DNA of 64,000 nucleotides from JACCXE01 sp963718605 (lineage in GTDB: Bacteria; Actinomycetota; Acidimicrobiia; Acidimicrobiales; JACCXE01), in NCBI GenBank assembly GCA_963718605.1, contig OY970363.1, forward strand, positions 3,534,001 through 3,598,000, written 5' to 3'. The notes beneath the pieces were generated by a model. It was not told where the DNA came from and did not search any database. It was given only the letters and a program-made list of their open reading frames with translations. The position numbers and the translations under genes were made by a program. Of the stretch, positions 23,743-32,210 are shown piece by piece (the first letter of the stretch is position 1; every line of letters starts with the position of its first letter).

Positions 23743-26445
23743 CTATTTCGCGTCGGCCCAGGTGTCGCCCCAACCAAGGTTGACCTCGAGGGGCACGTCG
23801 AGGGCGGCGGCTTCGCGCATGGCCTTGAGCGTCGCTGCCTCCGCCGCCTTCTCTTCTTTCTTCGGCACCTCGACCACGATCTCGTCGTGCACCTGCAGAA
23901 CGATCCGCGACGTGAGGCCTTGGGCCTCGAGTTCCTTGTCGAGGGCGACGAGCGCGACCTTGAAGATGTCGGCCGCGAGGCCTTGGATGCCGGCGTTCAT
24001 GGCCTGGCGCTCACCGGCTTGGCGAATGCGGAAGTTGGGCGAGGACAACTCGGGGATCGGACGCCGTCGGCCGAACAGGGTTTCGGTGTATCCACGGTCG
24101 CGGGCCTCGGCCACGCTGTTGTCCATATAGGCCTTCACGGCCGGGAAGGCGACGAAGTACACGTTGAGGATCACGCTCGCTTCGTCGACCGGGATGCCGA
24201 GCCGCTGCGCCAGACCAAAGCTCTCCATGCCGTATGCGAGGCCATACGAGACCATCTTCGACTTGGACCGCTGCGCGACCGTGACGTCCTCCGGCTCGAC
24301 GTTGTAGATGCGCGCGGCGGTGATGGCGTGAATGTCGTCGCCGTTCGCGAACGCGGACGTCAGCCCGGGGTCCCCCGACAGATGCGCAATCACGCGCAAC
24401 TCGATCTGGTTGTAGTCAGCGACCAACAGGCGACAGCCCTTGGCGGGCACGAACGCGCGGCGGAACTGGCGGCCCTCGTCGCTGCGCACCGGGATGTTGT
24501 GCAGGTTCGGGGTCTCGCTTGACAGCCGACCGGTGCGGGCCACGGTCTGGTTGAACGACGCGTGGATGCGCCCGTCCTCCGCAATCTCGGCCGCCAACGT
24601 TTCGCCGTAGGTGTTGCGCAGCTTCTCGACCTCGCGCCAACGCAGGAGCTTGGGGATGATCGGGTGTTCGTCGATGAGCTTTTCGAGCGAAGCGGCGTCG
24701 GTGGAGAAGCCGGTCTTGGTTCGCTTGGATGGATTGAGGGCCAGCTTCTCGAACAACACCTCGCGCAGCTGCGGCGTGCTGTTCACTTTGAACGGGCCGC
24801 CCGCGAGTTCGTGGATCTCGGCCTCGAGTTCGCCGACCTGTTTAGTCAACGAGGTAGTGAGGTCGTGCAGCCACTCACGGTCGACGGCGATGCCGGCCAC
24901 TTCCATGCGGGCGAGGACGCGTACGAGGGGTCGTTCGATCTCGTCGTAGAGCTTGCTGAGGCCGCGCGCTTCGAGGGCGCCACTGAGCGGCTCGATGAGC
25001 CGAGCCAGCGCAACGGCGCGCGTGCCGGCCACGTTGATTGCGGACGGCGCCGTGTCGTCGAGCAACAGCTGACCTTGCGTGGAAGCCGCGCCTTCCGCGT
25101 CAAGCGTGATTCCCAGGTACCGGAAGACCAGCTCATTGAGGTCGTAGCCGGACTGCGCTGGGTCCACCAGGTACGCGGCGATCTCAGCGTCGAGCGCGAG
25201 ACCAGGGATGTCGATGCCGAGCGGCAACAACGACCGCATCAGGATTTTGGCGTCGGCGGCGGTGACCGCGTTGGGCTTGGCGAACAGTTCGTTCAGCGCG
25301 GCCGCGACCTTGGCGTCAGCGAGCAACGCGGCCGGAATCCACGACGCGGCATCGGTGGCATCGGGCCCGCACACGGCGAGACCGGTCAAAGGGCTGCGAC
25401 CGGGGCGCCCCTCCCATGCGCCGATGACCGCGACGCAGGTGAGTTCCTTCGCGAGTGCGACCACCTCCGCCGCCTTCGTGAGCTCGGTCGTGGTGACCTC
25501 GATGGAGTCCGCCACTGGGGCCGCCGACACCGGTTTGATGTTGAGCGCGGCAGCCGTCCCGCGGCCGTCGGCGCCAAACGCTTCGAACAACCGGTCGATC
25601 ATCGTGCGGAACTCGAGGAACGCAAACAGGTCGCGCACTTCGACCTCGTCCCATCCGCCCCACACGATGTCCGCGGGATCAATCTCGGGCAGTTCGACGT
25701 CGCGGATCAGCGGAATGACTTCGGCGTTCGACCGGACCTTCTCTTCGTGCGCGGCCAAGTTCTCTCGCAGCTTCGGCGTGAGTTCGTTGAGGTGTTCGTA
25801 GATGCCGTCGAGCCCGCCGTACTGATTGATCAGTTTTGCTGCCGTCTTCTCGCCGACCCCGGGCACGCCCGGCAGGTTGTCCGACGGGTCGCCGCGCAAC
25901 GCGGCGTACTCGGGATACACCGTGGGGTGGACGCCGGTGCGGGTGACGATGCCGGCCTCGTCGTAGAGCGCGTAGTCCGACACGCCGCGTTTGTTGTAGA
26001 GCACGCGTACGTACGGGTCTTCGACCAACTGATAGGCGTCGCGGTCGCCGGTGACGATGATGATGTCGTCGCCGCGGTCCCGGCCCTGCGTGGCGAGCGT
26101 GGCCAGCACGTCGTCGGCTTCGAATCCGACGATTTCGATCATCGGGATCTTCAGCGTTTCGATGACTTGGCGGACCAGGCCCATCTGCTGGCGGAGAATG
26201 TCTGGCGCGGCCTCGCGGCCCGCCTTGTAGTCCTCCACCATGCCGTGGCGGAAGGTGGGCTCGGCTCGGTCGAAGGCCACGATCACGCCGTCGGGCTCGT
26301 GTTCCTTCACGACGTAGATCAGCATGGAGGTGAACCCGAACACCGCGTTGGTGACCTGGCCGGCGGCCGTGGCCATGTCCGTTGGCAGGGCGAAGAAGGC
26401 CCGGTACGCCAGCGAGTTCCCGTCCACCAAAAGCAGTCGCGCCAC
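23743..26445 (-). CDS. polA: DNA polymerase I
   Basis: A 900-residue PolA with three regions. The N-terminal 5'-nuclease (LLLVDGNSLAYRAFFALP; GFEADDVLATLA; ALRGDPSDNLPGVPGVGEKT) is complete. The central 3'-5' exonuclease-like domain lacks the D-x-E motif (CVAVIGAWEG stands where VAFDTETT is expected), so proofreading is probably absent, as in Taq and mycobacterial PolA. The polymerase domain has DYNQIELRVIAHLSGD (motif A), KMVSYGLAYGM (O-helix, with Tyr at the ddNTP-selectivity site) and LQVHDEIVVEV (motif C). GTG 26445 is chosen just before the conserved start; no ribosome site is visible and a TTG slightly upstream is possible. It is divergent from cysQ. Confidence 0.96.
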   Translation of the reverse strand: MARLLLVDGNSLAYRAFFALPTDMATAAGQVTNAVFGFTSMLIYVVKEHEPDGVIVAFDRAEPTFRHGMVEDYKAGREAAPDILRQQMGLVRQVIETLKIPMIEIVGFEADDVLATLATQGRDRGDDIIIVTGDRDAYQLVEDPYVRVLYNKRGVSDYALYDEAGIVTRTGVHPTVYPEYAALRGDPSDNLPGVPGVGEKTAAKLINQYGGLDGIYEHLNELTPKLRENLAAHEEKVRSNAEVIPLIRDVELPEIDPADIVWGGWDEVEVRDLFAFLEFRTMIDRLFEAFGADGRGTAAALNIKPVSAAPVADSIEVTTTELTKAAEVVALAKELTCVAVIGAWEGRPGRSPLTGLAVCGPDATDAASWIPAALLADAKVAAALNELFAKPNAVTAADAKILMRSLLPLGIDIPGLALDAEIAAYLVDPAQSGYDLNELVFRYLGITLDAEGAASTQGQLLLDDTAPSAINVAGTRAVALARLIEPLSGALEARGLSKLYDEIERPLVRVLARMEVAGIAVDREWLHDLTTSLTKQVGELEAEIHELAGGPFKVNSTPQLREVLFEKLALNPSKRTKTGFSTDAASLEKLIDEHPIIPKLLRWREVEKLRNTYGETLAAEIAEDGRIHASFNQTVARTGRLSSETPNLHNIPVRSDEGRQFRRAFVPAKGCRLLVADYNQIELRVIAHLSGDPGLTSAFANGDDIHAITAARIYNVEPEDVTVAQRSKSKMVSYGLAYGMESFGLAQRLGIPVDEASVILNVYFVAFPAVKAYMDNSVAEARDRGYTETLFGRRRPIPELSSPNFRIRQAGERQAMNAGIQGLAADIFKVALVALDKELEAQGLTSRIVLQVHDEIVVEVPKKEEKAAEAATLKAMREAAALDVPLEVNLGWGDTWADAK

Positions 26446-26491
26446 GAGCAACGACGTTACGCCAGCGGTGTGACCACTACCGTGCGGCCCC

Positions 26492-27253
26492 ATGTCCGCC
26501 GAGGTTGACGCCAGTGATCACGCGCTCGCCGCCGAACTGGCCACTAGCGCGGGCCGTCTGCTGCTCGAACTGCGCCATCGGCTCGACGACGGTGACACGC
26601 CCGCAGCGGTGAAGGACGCGGGCGACGCGGCGTCGCACGCATGGCTCGCCGGCCAGCTCGCGCAACGCCGTCCCAACGACGCCGTGCTCTCGGAAGAAGC
26701 GGCCGCCGACCCCGAACGGGTGAACGCCGACCGGCTCTGGATCATCGACCCGCTCGACGGCACCCGCGAGTTCGGCGAGATCGGCCGCACCGACTGGGCC
26801 GTGCACGTTGCGTTGGTTGTCGGCGGCGAAGCGGTGTGCGGCGCGGTAGCGCTGCCGGGCATGGATCTCACGTTGCACACCGGCGACATCCCGACCGTTC
26901 CGTCCAACGGTGGACGGGCACCGGTCGTCGTCGTGAGCCGCACCCGTCCGCCGGCCGCCGCCCAGGCGGTCGTAGAGGCGCTGGAAGGGACGCTGCTCGG
27001 CATGGGTTCAGCGGGCGCGAAAGCGATGGCCGTCGTGCGGGGTGAGGCCGATGTGTATGTGCACACGGGCGGGCAGTACGAGTGGGATTCGGCCGCGCCT
27101 GTCGCAGTGGCGCTCGCCGCCGGTCTGCACTGTTCGCGGGTGGACGGGTCGCCTTTGCGTTATGGCAACGAGTCCACGTGGCTCCCCGACCTCGTGATCG
27201 TGCGACCTGAACTGGCGCAGGCGACCTTGGCGGCGATCGCCCAGTACGCCTAG
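26492..27253 (+). CDS. cysQ: Inositol-monophosphatase-family 3'(2'),5'-bisphosphate nucleotidase
   Basis: A 253-residue Mg-dependent phosphatase of the IMPase/CysQ family. The first metal-binding Glu is in LSEEAAAD, the signature WIIDPLDGTREFGE follows at about residue 84, and the late metal Asp lies in YEWDSAAPVAVALAAG. The form resembles the mycobacterial CysQ, which hydrolyses PAP and PAPS in sulfate assimilation and also inositol phosphates. ATG 26492 lies 46 bases from the polA start on the other strand. It precedes ideR by 15 bases and may be cotranscribed with it. Confidence 0.85.
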   Translation: MSAEVDASDHALAAELATSAGRLLLELRHRLDDGDTPAAVKDAGDAASHAWLAGQLAQRRPNDAVLSEEAAADPERVNADRLWIIDPLDGTREFGEIGRTDWAVHVALVVGGEAVCGAVALPGMDLTLHTGDIPTVPSNGGRAPVVVVSRTRPPAAAQAVVEALEGTLLGMGSAGAKAMAVVRGEADVYVHTGGQYEWDSAAPVAVALAAGLHCSRVDGSPLRYGNESTWLPDLVIVRPELAQATLAAIAQYA

Positions 27254-27268
27254 CAGTAGCCTCGTGGG

Positions 27269-27928
27269 GTGACTGATGGGTTCCACCCGCCGCTAGAGGA
27301 ATACCTCGAGGCGATTTGCGAACTCGAAGAAGAGAACATCCCCGTCATCCAGGCGCGCCTCGCCGAGCGGCTCGAGCACACGCCGGCGTCGGTGTCGGAG
27401 ATGATTCATCGCCTCCGCGACGAAGGTTTTATCGAGATCGCGGGGCGCTCGATCACGCTGACCAGCGAGGGTCGTAAGCGGGCCGAGAGTGTCGTGCGCA
27501 AGCACCGCTTGGCCGAGCGTCTGCTCACCGACGTCATCGGCCTGCCGTGGTCGCAAAGCCACCTCGAGGCATGCCGGTGGGAACACGTGATCTCCGACGA
27601 AGTCGAAGAACGACTCGTGGTGCTTCTGGGTAACCCATCTACCTGTCCGCACGGCAACCCGATCCCCGGCACGACGCCAGCCGCAGGCGCGCAGCGACCG
27701 CTGTCAGAGTGCGCGGTCGGCACCACGGCGCGCCTCACGCGTGTCACCGAACGCATCGAGATCGACACCGAAGCCCTCGCCTACCTCGACGCGGCGAACC
27801 TGCGCCCGGGCGCCGATGCCGCCATCACGGCGCGCGCGCCCGACGGCACGCTCACGATCGAGGTCAATGGCGCGCCGGTCTCGCTCGGCGCGGCCTTGAC
27901 GTCGCAGATCTACGTCGCCGCGGAGTAG
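27269..27928 (+). CDS. ideR: DtxR/IdeR-type metal-dependent repressor
   Basis: A 219-residue regulator with an N-terminal winged helix (EEYLEAICELEEE; HTPASVSEMIHRLRDEGFIE), a dimerisation domain with the metal-site motif ACRWEHVISDEVEERL, and a C-terminal SH3-like domain. The Cys-x-x-Glu-His set is that of iron-responsive DtxR/IdeR; MntR usually differs. It should repress iron-uptake genes and activate storage when Fe(II) is high. GTG 27269 gives the standard start. No IdeR box (TTAGGTTAGGCTAACCTAA-like) was seen in the window, including near the VIT1-type gene. Confidence 0.92.
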   Translation: MTDGFHPPLEEYLEAICELEEENIPVIQARLAERLEHTPASVSEMIHRLRDEGFIEIAGRSITLTSEGRKRAESVVRKHRLAERLLTDVIGLPWSQSHLEACRWEHVISDEVEERLVVLLGNPSTCPHGNPIPGTTPAAGAQRPLSECAVGTTARLTRVTERIEIDTEALAYLDAANLRPGADAAITARAPDGTLTIEVNGAPVSLGAALTSQIYVAAE

Positions 27929-27934
27929 CCACGC

Positions 27935-28690
27935 GTGCGGCGCGTCTCTCTTGAAGACCCTCAACTCGCGCCGTACACCGGCATGTACGCGGCCGACGAG
28001 CGGGGCGACGACCTGTGCATCATCGAGAGTCGTCTCGCCGTGGAGTCGCTGCTCGACTCGCCGTACGAACCGATCTCGTTGTTGGTCGCCGAACGTCTTG
28101 TCGACTCGCTCGGCTCGCTCATCGAGGCGTTCCCGGGCGACGTGATGGTCGCGTCGCAAGACGTGATCAACGCGACGGTCGGGTTCAACATGCACCGCGG
28201 CGTCGCCGCGTGCGCGCACCGCGGGTCCGCACTGTCAGTTGCCGAAGTCGTAGCGACCAGCTCTCGGCTGGTTGTGACCGAAGGCGTCAGCGATCCGGAA
28301 AACCTCGGCGCATTGTTCCGAAACGCCGCCGCGTTCGGGGTTGACGGAATGTTGCTGGACCCAACCACCTGCGACGCGCTCAGCCGCCGGGTGATCCGGG
28401 TGTCGCTCGGCCACGCCCTGCGCGTCCCGTTTGCTCGCGCTCCCCTGCACGCGATCATTGAAGGGCTCAGCGGCGTCACCACCGTCGCGCTCACCCCGAC
28501 CGGCTCGGTCGCGTTGCGCGAGGTGCGCGCCGACCGAGTCGCCCTACTTGTGGGCAACGAAGGCAACGGGCTGTCCCAGGAGGCGCTGGCTAGTGCCGAC
28601 GTGCGCGCCGCGATCCCGATGGCGAAGGGCGTCGACTCGCTCAACGTCGCGACAGCCGCCGCCGTCGCACTTGCGTTGCTTACGGAGTGA
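27935..28690 (+). CDS. SpoU/TrmH-family RNA 2'-O-methyltransferase
   Basis: A 251-residue protein with an N-terminal substrate-binding domain and a C-terminal knotted SPOUT domain. The three motifs are present: SDPENLGALFRNAAAFGVDG (motif 1, with N and R), VALLVGNEGNGLS (motif 2) and IPMAKGVDSLNVATAAAVAL (motif 3). These enzymes methylate ribose 2'-OH in tRNA or 23S rRNA; which RNA is not clear. GTG 27935 follows the ideR stop by six bases. Its 3' end overlaps the convergent pdtaR gene by 11 bases. Confidence 0.92.
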   Translation: MRRVSLEDPQLAPYTGMYAADERGDDLCIIESRLAVESLLDSPYEPISLLVAERLVDSLGSLIEAFPGDVMVASQDVINATVGFNMHRGVAACAHRGSALSVAEVVATSSRLVVTEGVSDPENLGALFRNAAAFGVDGMLLDPTTCDALSRRVIRVSLGHALRVPFARAPLHAIIEGLSGVTTVALTPTGSVALREVRADRVALLVGNEGNGLSQEALASADVRAAIPMAKGVDSLNVATAAAVALALLTE

Positions 28691-29255
28691 GTTCGCCGTT
28701 GATGATGGACTGGGCGATGTCTTTCATCTTGACGCGCTGTTGCATCGCCGTCTTTTGGATGAAGTCGAAGGCGTCCTTCTCTTTCATCGCATGGTCGTCC
28801 ATGAGCTGACCCTTGGCCCGGTCCACGAGGCGACGCGTTTCGAGTTGCTCTTCGAGGTTGGCGACCTCGCCTTCGAGCGCACGCATCTCGCGGTGACGGC
28901 CGAGCGCCACTTCGATCGCCGGGATGAGCTCGCTGCGCTGGAAGGGCTTGACCACGTACGCCAACGCGCCGGCGTCGCGCGCCTCTTCGATGAGGTTGCG
29001 CTGCGAATACGCGGTGAGGACTAGCACCGCGGCCAGCCTGTCCGCCGTGATCTCACGGGCCGCGCTCAAGCCGTCGAGGCCGGGCATCCGGACGTCGAGG
29101 ATGGCGAGATCGGGCTTGAGGTCGCGCACGAGCGCGACGGCTTCGTCGCCGCGGCCTGTCTCCCCCACGACTTCATAACCCTCTTCTTCGAGGGTCTCCT
29201 TGAGGTCGAGGCGGATGATGGCCTCGTCTTCAGCAATCACGACGCGGATTGGCAC
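28680..29255 (-). CDS. pdtaR: ANTAR-domain response regulator, PdtaR type
   Basis: A 191-residue response regulator. The receiver domain has the acidic pair AEDE, the phosphoacceptor in AILDVRMPG, a Thr in LTAYS and the Lys in VVKPF. After a coiled-coil linker comes an ANTAR domain (about 135-190: RRLVDRAKGQLMDDHAMKE, then AFDFIQKTAMQQRVKM), which binds paired hexaloops in mRNA to prevent termination. It matches mycobacterial PdtaR (Rv1626), which also lies near polA and rpsA. GTG 29255 has an AGGAG site at the right distance. The sensor kinase PdtaS is not in the window. Confidence 0.93.
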   Translation of the reverse strand: MPIRVVIAEDEAIIRLDLKETLEEEGYEVVGETGRGDEAVALVRDLKPDLAILDVRMPGLDGLSAAREITADRLAAVLVLTAYSQRNLIEEARDAGALAYVVKPFQRSELIPAIEVALGRHREMRALEGEVANLEEQLETRRLVDRAKGQLMDDHAMKEKDAFDFIQKTAMQQRVKMKDIAQSIINGELTP

Positions 29256-29262
29256 GAAACTC

Positions 29263-29556
29263 CTAGAGCGGGTCGGGAACGAGCCGGTTGAGCAGCTCGT
29301 CCTGTGATCGTTGCAAATCCTCGATGCGCTTGGCGAGTTCGTTACGACTGCGGTCCATGGCATCAACGTGGCGCTGCGCGTCTTTGTACTCGCGTTGAGC
29401 ATGACCGTTCTCGGCGACGAGCGCTTGAATACGCAGGTCGTCGGCTGCTTCGGCCAGTGCCGCACGCTGTTCGTCGGCGACCGACAACTCTTCGCGGGCG
29501 CGCTTGAGCCGACTGGTTACGTCCGTAAGGCGCCGCTCGATGAGTGACCGCGACAT
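29263..29556 (-). CDS. Small coiled-coil protein upstream of pdtaR
   Basis: A 97-residue, almost wholly helical protein with strong heptad pattern, rich in R, E, Q and L and with no membrane segment. It starts at ATG 29556 without a clear ribosome site and ends seven bases before pdtaR, so the two are likely cotranscribed. No family is recognised. A partner or structural role with PdtaR is possible but unsupported. Confidence 0.6.
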   Translation of the reverse strand: MSRSLIERRLTDVTSRLKRAREELSVADEQRAALAEAADDLRIQALVAENGHAQREYKDAQRHVDAMDRSRNELAKRIEDLQRSQDELLNRLVPDPL

Positions 29557-29581
29557 GGTCGGTCAAGTCTACGGTGCCGGC

Positions 29582-30103
29582 ATGATGTCGCCTTCATATC
29601 GAGCCGGTCAGCGGGTCGGCTTGGTGGTTTTGGCGCTTCTCGCTGTGATTGGAACGGGCGTCTATCTGATCGTGAAGCCGTCAGATAGTGGCGCATGCTC
29701 GGCACCGGTCGCTGAGCCCATCGACCCCCTGAGCTCGCAACACCTGCTGCCGAACGCGCCCGAGCCGAAGTTTTCGACCGACCCACCAACCTCCGGCGCG
29801 CACAAGCCGGGTACCTACGCCACCGGGTTCGTCAAGGGGCCGATCGCGCGCCCTGTGCAGGTCACGCTGCTCGAACAGGGCGAGGTGCTGGTGCAGTACA
29901 GGACCGTGCCCGCCGCCACATCGCGCCAGTTGCGCGGCTTCGTGGGGAAGACTGCGCACGTGACCGTCGCACCAAATGCCAGCCTGCGATCGCCGATCGT
30001 GGTGACCGCGTGGCTCTGGAAGATGAACTGCCAGTCGTTCGATGCTTCGGCTTTGCGCGACTTCGTGGACGCGCATCAGCCGGCGCAGCCGGTGAGTTCG
30101 TAG
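29582..30103 (+). CDS. DUF3105 membrane-anchored protein
   Basis: About 173 residues: one N-terminal membrane helix (VGLVVLALLAVIGTGVYLIV) followed by an extracytoplasmic domain with the DUF3105 motif KFSTDPPTSGAHKPGTYATG. Two cysteines (GACSAP and KMNCQSF) could pair outside the cell. The family is common in actinobacteria and has no known function. ATG 29582 (or 29585) is chosen because starts further upstream would overlap the divergent coiled-coil gene. Its TAG stop overlaps the GTG of the MBL gene by one base. Confidence 0.8.
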   Translation: MMSPSYRAGQRVGLVVLALLAVIGTGVYLIVKPSDSGACSAPVAEPIDPLSSQHLLPNAPEPKFSTDPPTSGAHKPGTYATGFVKGPIARPVQVTLLEQGEVLVQYRTVPAATSRQLRGFVGKTAHVTVAPNASLRSPIVVTAWLWKMNCQSFDASALRDFVDAHQPAQPVSS

Positions 30104-30804
30104 TGCCGCCGATCGTCGAAGGCATCCCGCTTTGGGTGGCCGACACCAACGCCTGGATTGTGTCCGCGCAAGGCGCCGGCGGTGAATGCGTGCTGATCGA
30201 CGCGCCACCGGATCCCTCCGCGATCGTCAACCGGCTCAACGAACACGGCATGCGCCTCGTGGCGATCTTCGGGACGCACGGCCACGTCGACCACGTCGGC
30301 GGCATCGGCACCGTCGCCCGCCAAGCCCACGGGGCGGACGGGCACACGCACGACGAAGGCGTCCCCGTCCACATTCACGACGCCGACAAGCACATGCTGC
30401 TCGACCCCATCGGCACCAGCGGCGGCTTCGGCCGGATGATGGACTCGTCGCTGGATCTGCGCCCACCCGAAATCATCGAGCCGCTCGACGATGGCATGGT
30501 CGTGAAGGGCGCGGGCATGACGTTCACCACGCTGCACACGCCGGGCCACACGATGGGCTCCGTGTGCCTGCGCTTGGACCTCGAAGGCGCCCCGCCAATC
30601 CTGTTCTCGGGCGACCACCTCTTCGCCGGATCGATCGGGCGCACCGACCTGCCCGGGGGCTCGTTCGACGCCCTGATGGATTCGATGCGAGCCAAGATCC
30701 TGCCCTTGGACGACGAGACCGTCGTCCTGCCCGGCCACGGGCCGACCACAACCGTGGGTCGCGAACGGATGATCAACCCCTTCATTCAAGAGTTGTTGTC
30801 GTAA
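30103..30804 (+). CDS. Metallo-beta-lactamase-fold hydrolase (glyoxalase II-like)
   Basis: A 233-residue MBL-fold enzyme. The metal motif is GTHGHVDHVGG (H-x-H-x-D-H), followed by TPGHTMGS (His), SGDHLFAG (bridging Asp) and LPGHGPTT (last His). Together they give a complete two-metal site of the glyoxalase-II-type thiolesterases. Likely substrates are thioesters of the cell's low-molecular-weight thiol, mycothiol in actinobacteria, which is inference. GTG 30103 is coupled to the DUF3105 stop (TAGTG). Thirty-five bases downstream is tRNA-Leu. Confidence 0.88.
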   Translation: MPPIVEGIPLWVADTNAWIVSAQGAGGECVLIDAPPDPSAIVNRLNEHGMRLVAIFGTHGHVDHVGGIGTVARQAHGADGHTHDEGVPVHIHDADKHMLLDPIGTSGGFGRMMDSSLDLRPPEIIEPLDDGMVVKGAGMTFTTLHTPGHTMGSVCLRLDLEGAPPILFSGDHLFAGSIGRTDLPGGSFDALMDSMRAKILPLDDETVVLPGHGPTTTVGRERMINPFIQELLS

Positions 30805-30839
30805 TCTCAGAGCAGCAAATCACAACCGCATAACTATGC

Positions 30840-30924
30840 GCCCGAGTGGCGAAACTAGGCAAACGCGATGGTCTCAAACACCATTGACTGAAAGGTCTTG
30901 TGGGTTCAAATCCCACCTCGGGCA
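30840..30924 (+). tRNA. tRNA-Leu (anticodon CAA)
   Basis: A class II tRNA read by hand. The acceptor stem is GCCCGAG (30840-30846) with CTCGGGC (30917-30923) and discriminator A. The anticodon stem ATGGT/ACCAT encloses the loop CTCAAAC, giving anticodon CAA. A long variable arm (TGACTGAAAGGTCTT) follows, as expected for Leu. The T arm is GTGGG-TTCAAAT-CCCAC. CCA is not encoded. An IS3 element begins 24 bases downstream. Confidence 0.95.
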
Positions 30925-30959
30925 CTCGAAGGCCTTGCCCCCAATCGGTGGACCACTTC

Positions 30960-31814
30960 TTATGAGAACGTGGCCAATGGTTGGGGGCAATGCTTTTCTT
31001 CGAACTCGTTCGGCGTCAAGTAGCCCAATGAGGAGTGCCTGCGGGTCGGGTTGTAGAAGTTGTCGATCCAGTCGGCCATGGCGATTCCGAGCTCAAGTTT
31101 CGTGCGCCACTTCTGCCGATTGAGTAGCTCAATCTGCATCGACCCCCAGAACGATTCCATTGGCGCGTTGTCGTAACAGTCGCCGACAGTGCCCATCGAC
31201 GAGGTCAGACCGAGCCGGCGCACGTTCTCGGTGAAAGCCCACGACGTGAACTGCGATCCGTGATCGGAATGAATCACGGCCGCGGCACCGGCGCGTGAAC
31301 CGGTGGCTTTGATGATGGCGTCATTCACCAGCGCCGAGTCACAACGCCGGTCGATGGCCCAGCCCACGACCTTGCGGGAAAACAGATCCAGCACCGCGCA
31401 GCAGTAGAGCTTGCCTTCGGCGGTGTCGTGTTCGGTTATGTCGGTCAACCACAGTTCGTTTGGTGCTGAAGCGGTGAACTCACGTTGCACGAGGTCCTCA
31501 CACGTCGCCACGTTCTTGAGGTTCTTCACCCCCCGACGCGGACCAGGGAGGCCCTTGAGGCCTTGCTGGCGCATCAGTTTCCACACCAGCTTCTTGTTCA
31601 CTATCAGGCCGTGCTCGATCTCGAGCGCTGCTCGGATCCGCAACATCCCATAGGTCCCCCGGGACCGCTCGTGAATCTCCTTGACCAGATCCGACAACAC
31701 AGCCCGGCGGATATCGGAGTTGGTCGGCTTGCGATGCTTGATCTTGTTGTAGGTCGACCGGGACAACCCGATCGCGTCACAGGCGCGGCGTTCGGAGTAG
31801 CCCAGGTTGTTCAA
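30960..31814 (-). CDS. IS3-family transposase OrfB (DDE integrase core)
   Basis: A 284-residue stretch with an HTH_21 N-terminal part (RRACDAIGLSRSTYNKIKHR), then the rve catalytic core. The catalytic triad is D in LWLTDITEH, D in VIHSDHGSQF and E in NAPMESFWGS, with the K/R-rich end YNPTRRHSSLGYLTPNEFE. There is no ATG; the frame opens upstream as KFQVVRELNN, so it should be expressed as an OrfAB fusion by -1 frameshifting at the AAAAG stretch (31837-31841). The gene ends inside the left terminal repeat. Confidence 0.93.
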   Translation of the reverse strand: MNNLGYSERRACDAIGLSRSTYNKIKHRKPTNSDIRRAVLSDLVKEIHERSRGTYGMLRIRAALEIEHGLIVNKKLVWKLMRQQGLKGLPGPRRGVKNLKNVATCEDLVQREFTASAPNELWLTDITEHDTAEGKLYCCAVLDLFSRKVVGWAIDRRCDSALVNDAIIKATGSRAGAAAVIHSDHGSQFTSWAFTENVRRLGLTSSMGTVGDCYDNAPMESFWGSMQIELLNRQKWRTKLELGIAMADWIDNFYNPTRRHSSLGYLTPNEFEEKHCPQPLATFS

Positions 31815-32143
31815 CTCTCGGACAACCTGGAACTTCCTTTTGGGTCAACCGCGCCCTCCTTGAACAACTCGCTCGCCTTGCGCGTCAGCTCAAGCTCGGC
31901 CTCCAACTCCTTGATCCGGCGGCGAGCCGCCACCAAGGGATCCGGCTCGTAACTCTTGCCGTCCTGGGTCAGACCAGCATCGGCCCGCGCCGCCTGGCGC
32001 CACCGATACAACGTGTTCTCCGAAATCTCGAACTCATCAGCAACGTCCTTGATCGGCTCGCCAGCCAGCAGCCGCTCACAAACCTCGCGGCGCAACTCGT
32101 GCGGATAATGCCTGGGCAAATCGGCTCCTTCGAACAGGGCCAA
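31811..32143 (-). CDS. IS3-family OrfA (HTH DNA-binding protein)
   Basis: A 110-residue protein with the HTH_Tnp_1 domain (HELRREVCERLLAGEPIKDV; EISENTLYRWRQAAR) and a C-terminal leucine-zipper-like helix (RRRIKELEAELELTRKASEL). It starts at a TTG inside the right terminal repeat, and recognises the IS ends. The last 20 codons overlap the orfB frame, where slippage would yield the full transposase. Confidence 0.9.
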   Translation of the reverse strand: MALFEGADLPRHYPHELRREVCERLLAGEPIKDVADEFEISENTLYRWRQAARADAGLTQDGKSYEPDPLVAARRRIKELEAELELTRKASELFKEGAVDPKGSSRLSES

Positions 32144-32210
32144 TTCTCACAAGCGTGGTCCACTATCTAGGGTCAAGGTCACGATACACCCCTTCCGTAC
32201 CGTCCCATGA

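Larger units (their letters stand above)
30949..32162 (-). mobile_element. IS3-family insertion sequence
   Basis: A complete element of about 1.2 kb. Imperfect terminal inverted repeats start TGGACCAC: left 30949-30975 and right 32138-32162, matching over about 20 of 25 positions after gaps. Inside are orfA and orfB in overlapping frames with a -1 slippery A-AAA-G at 31837-31841. No 3- or 4-bp target duplication is seen (left flank ends TCGG, right begins CTAT), so it may have undergone end recombination. All motifs look intact, suggesting recent activity. Confidence 0.9.

Noticed and set aside
24562..26508. A long open frame on the plus strand opposite polA
   Set aside because: It lies wholly antisense to a polA with all motifs, has arginine/valine/glycine-rich composition typical of high-GC antisense frames, and shows no family motif.
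30840..32210. Integrative element using tRNA-Leu as attachment site
   Set aside because: No repeat of the tRNA 3' end was found downstream and there is no integrase gene; the IS3 element alone explains the insert.
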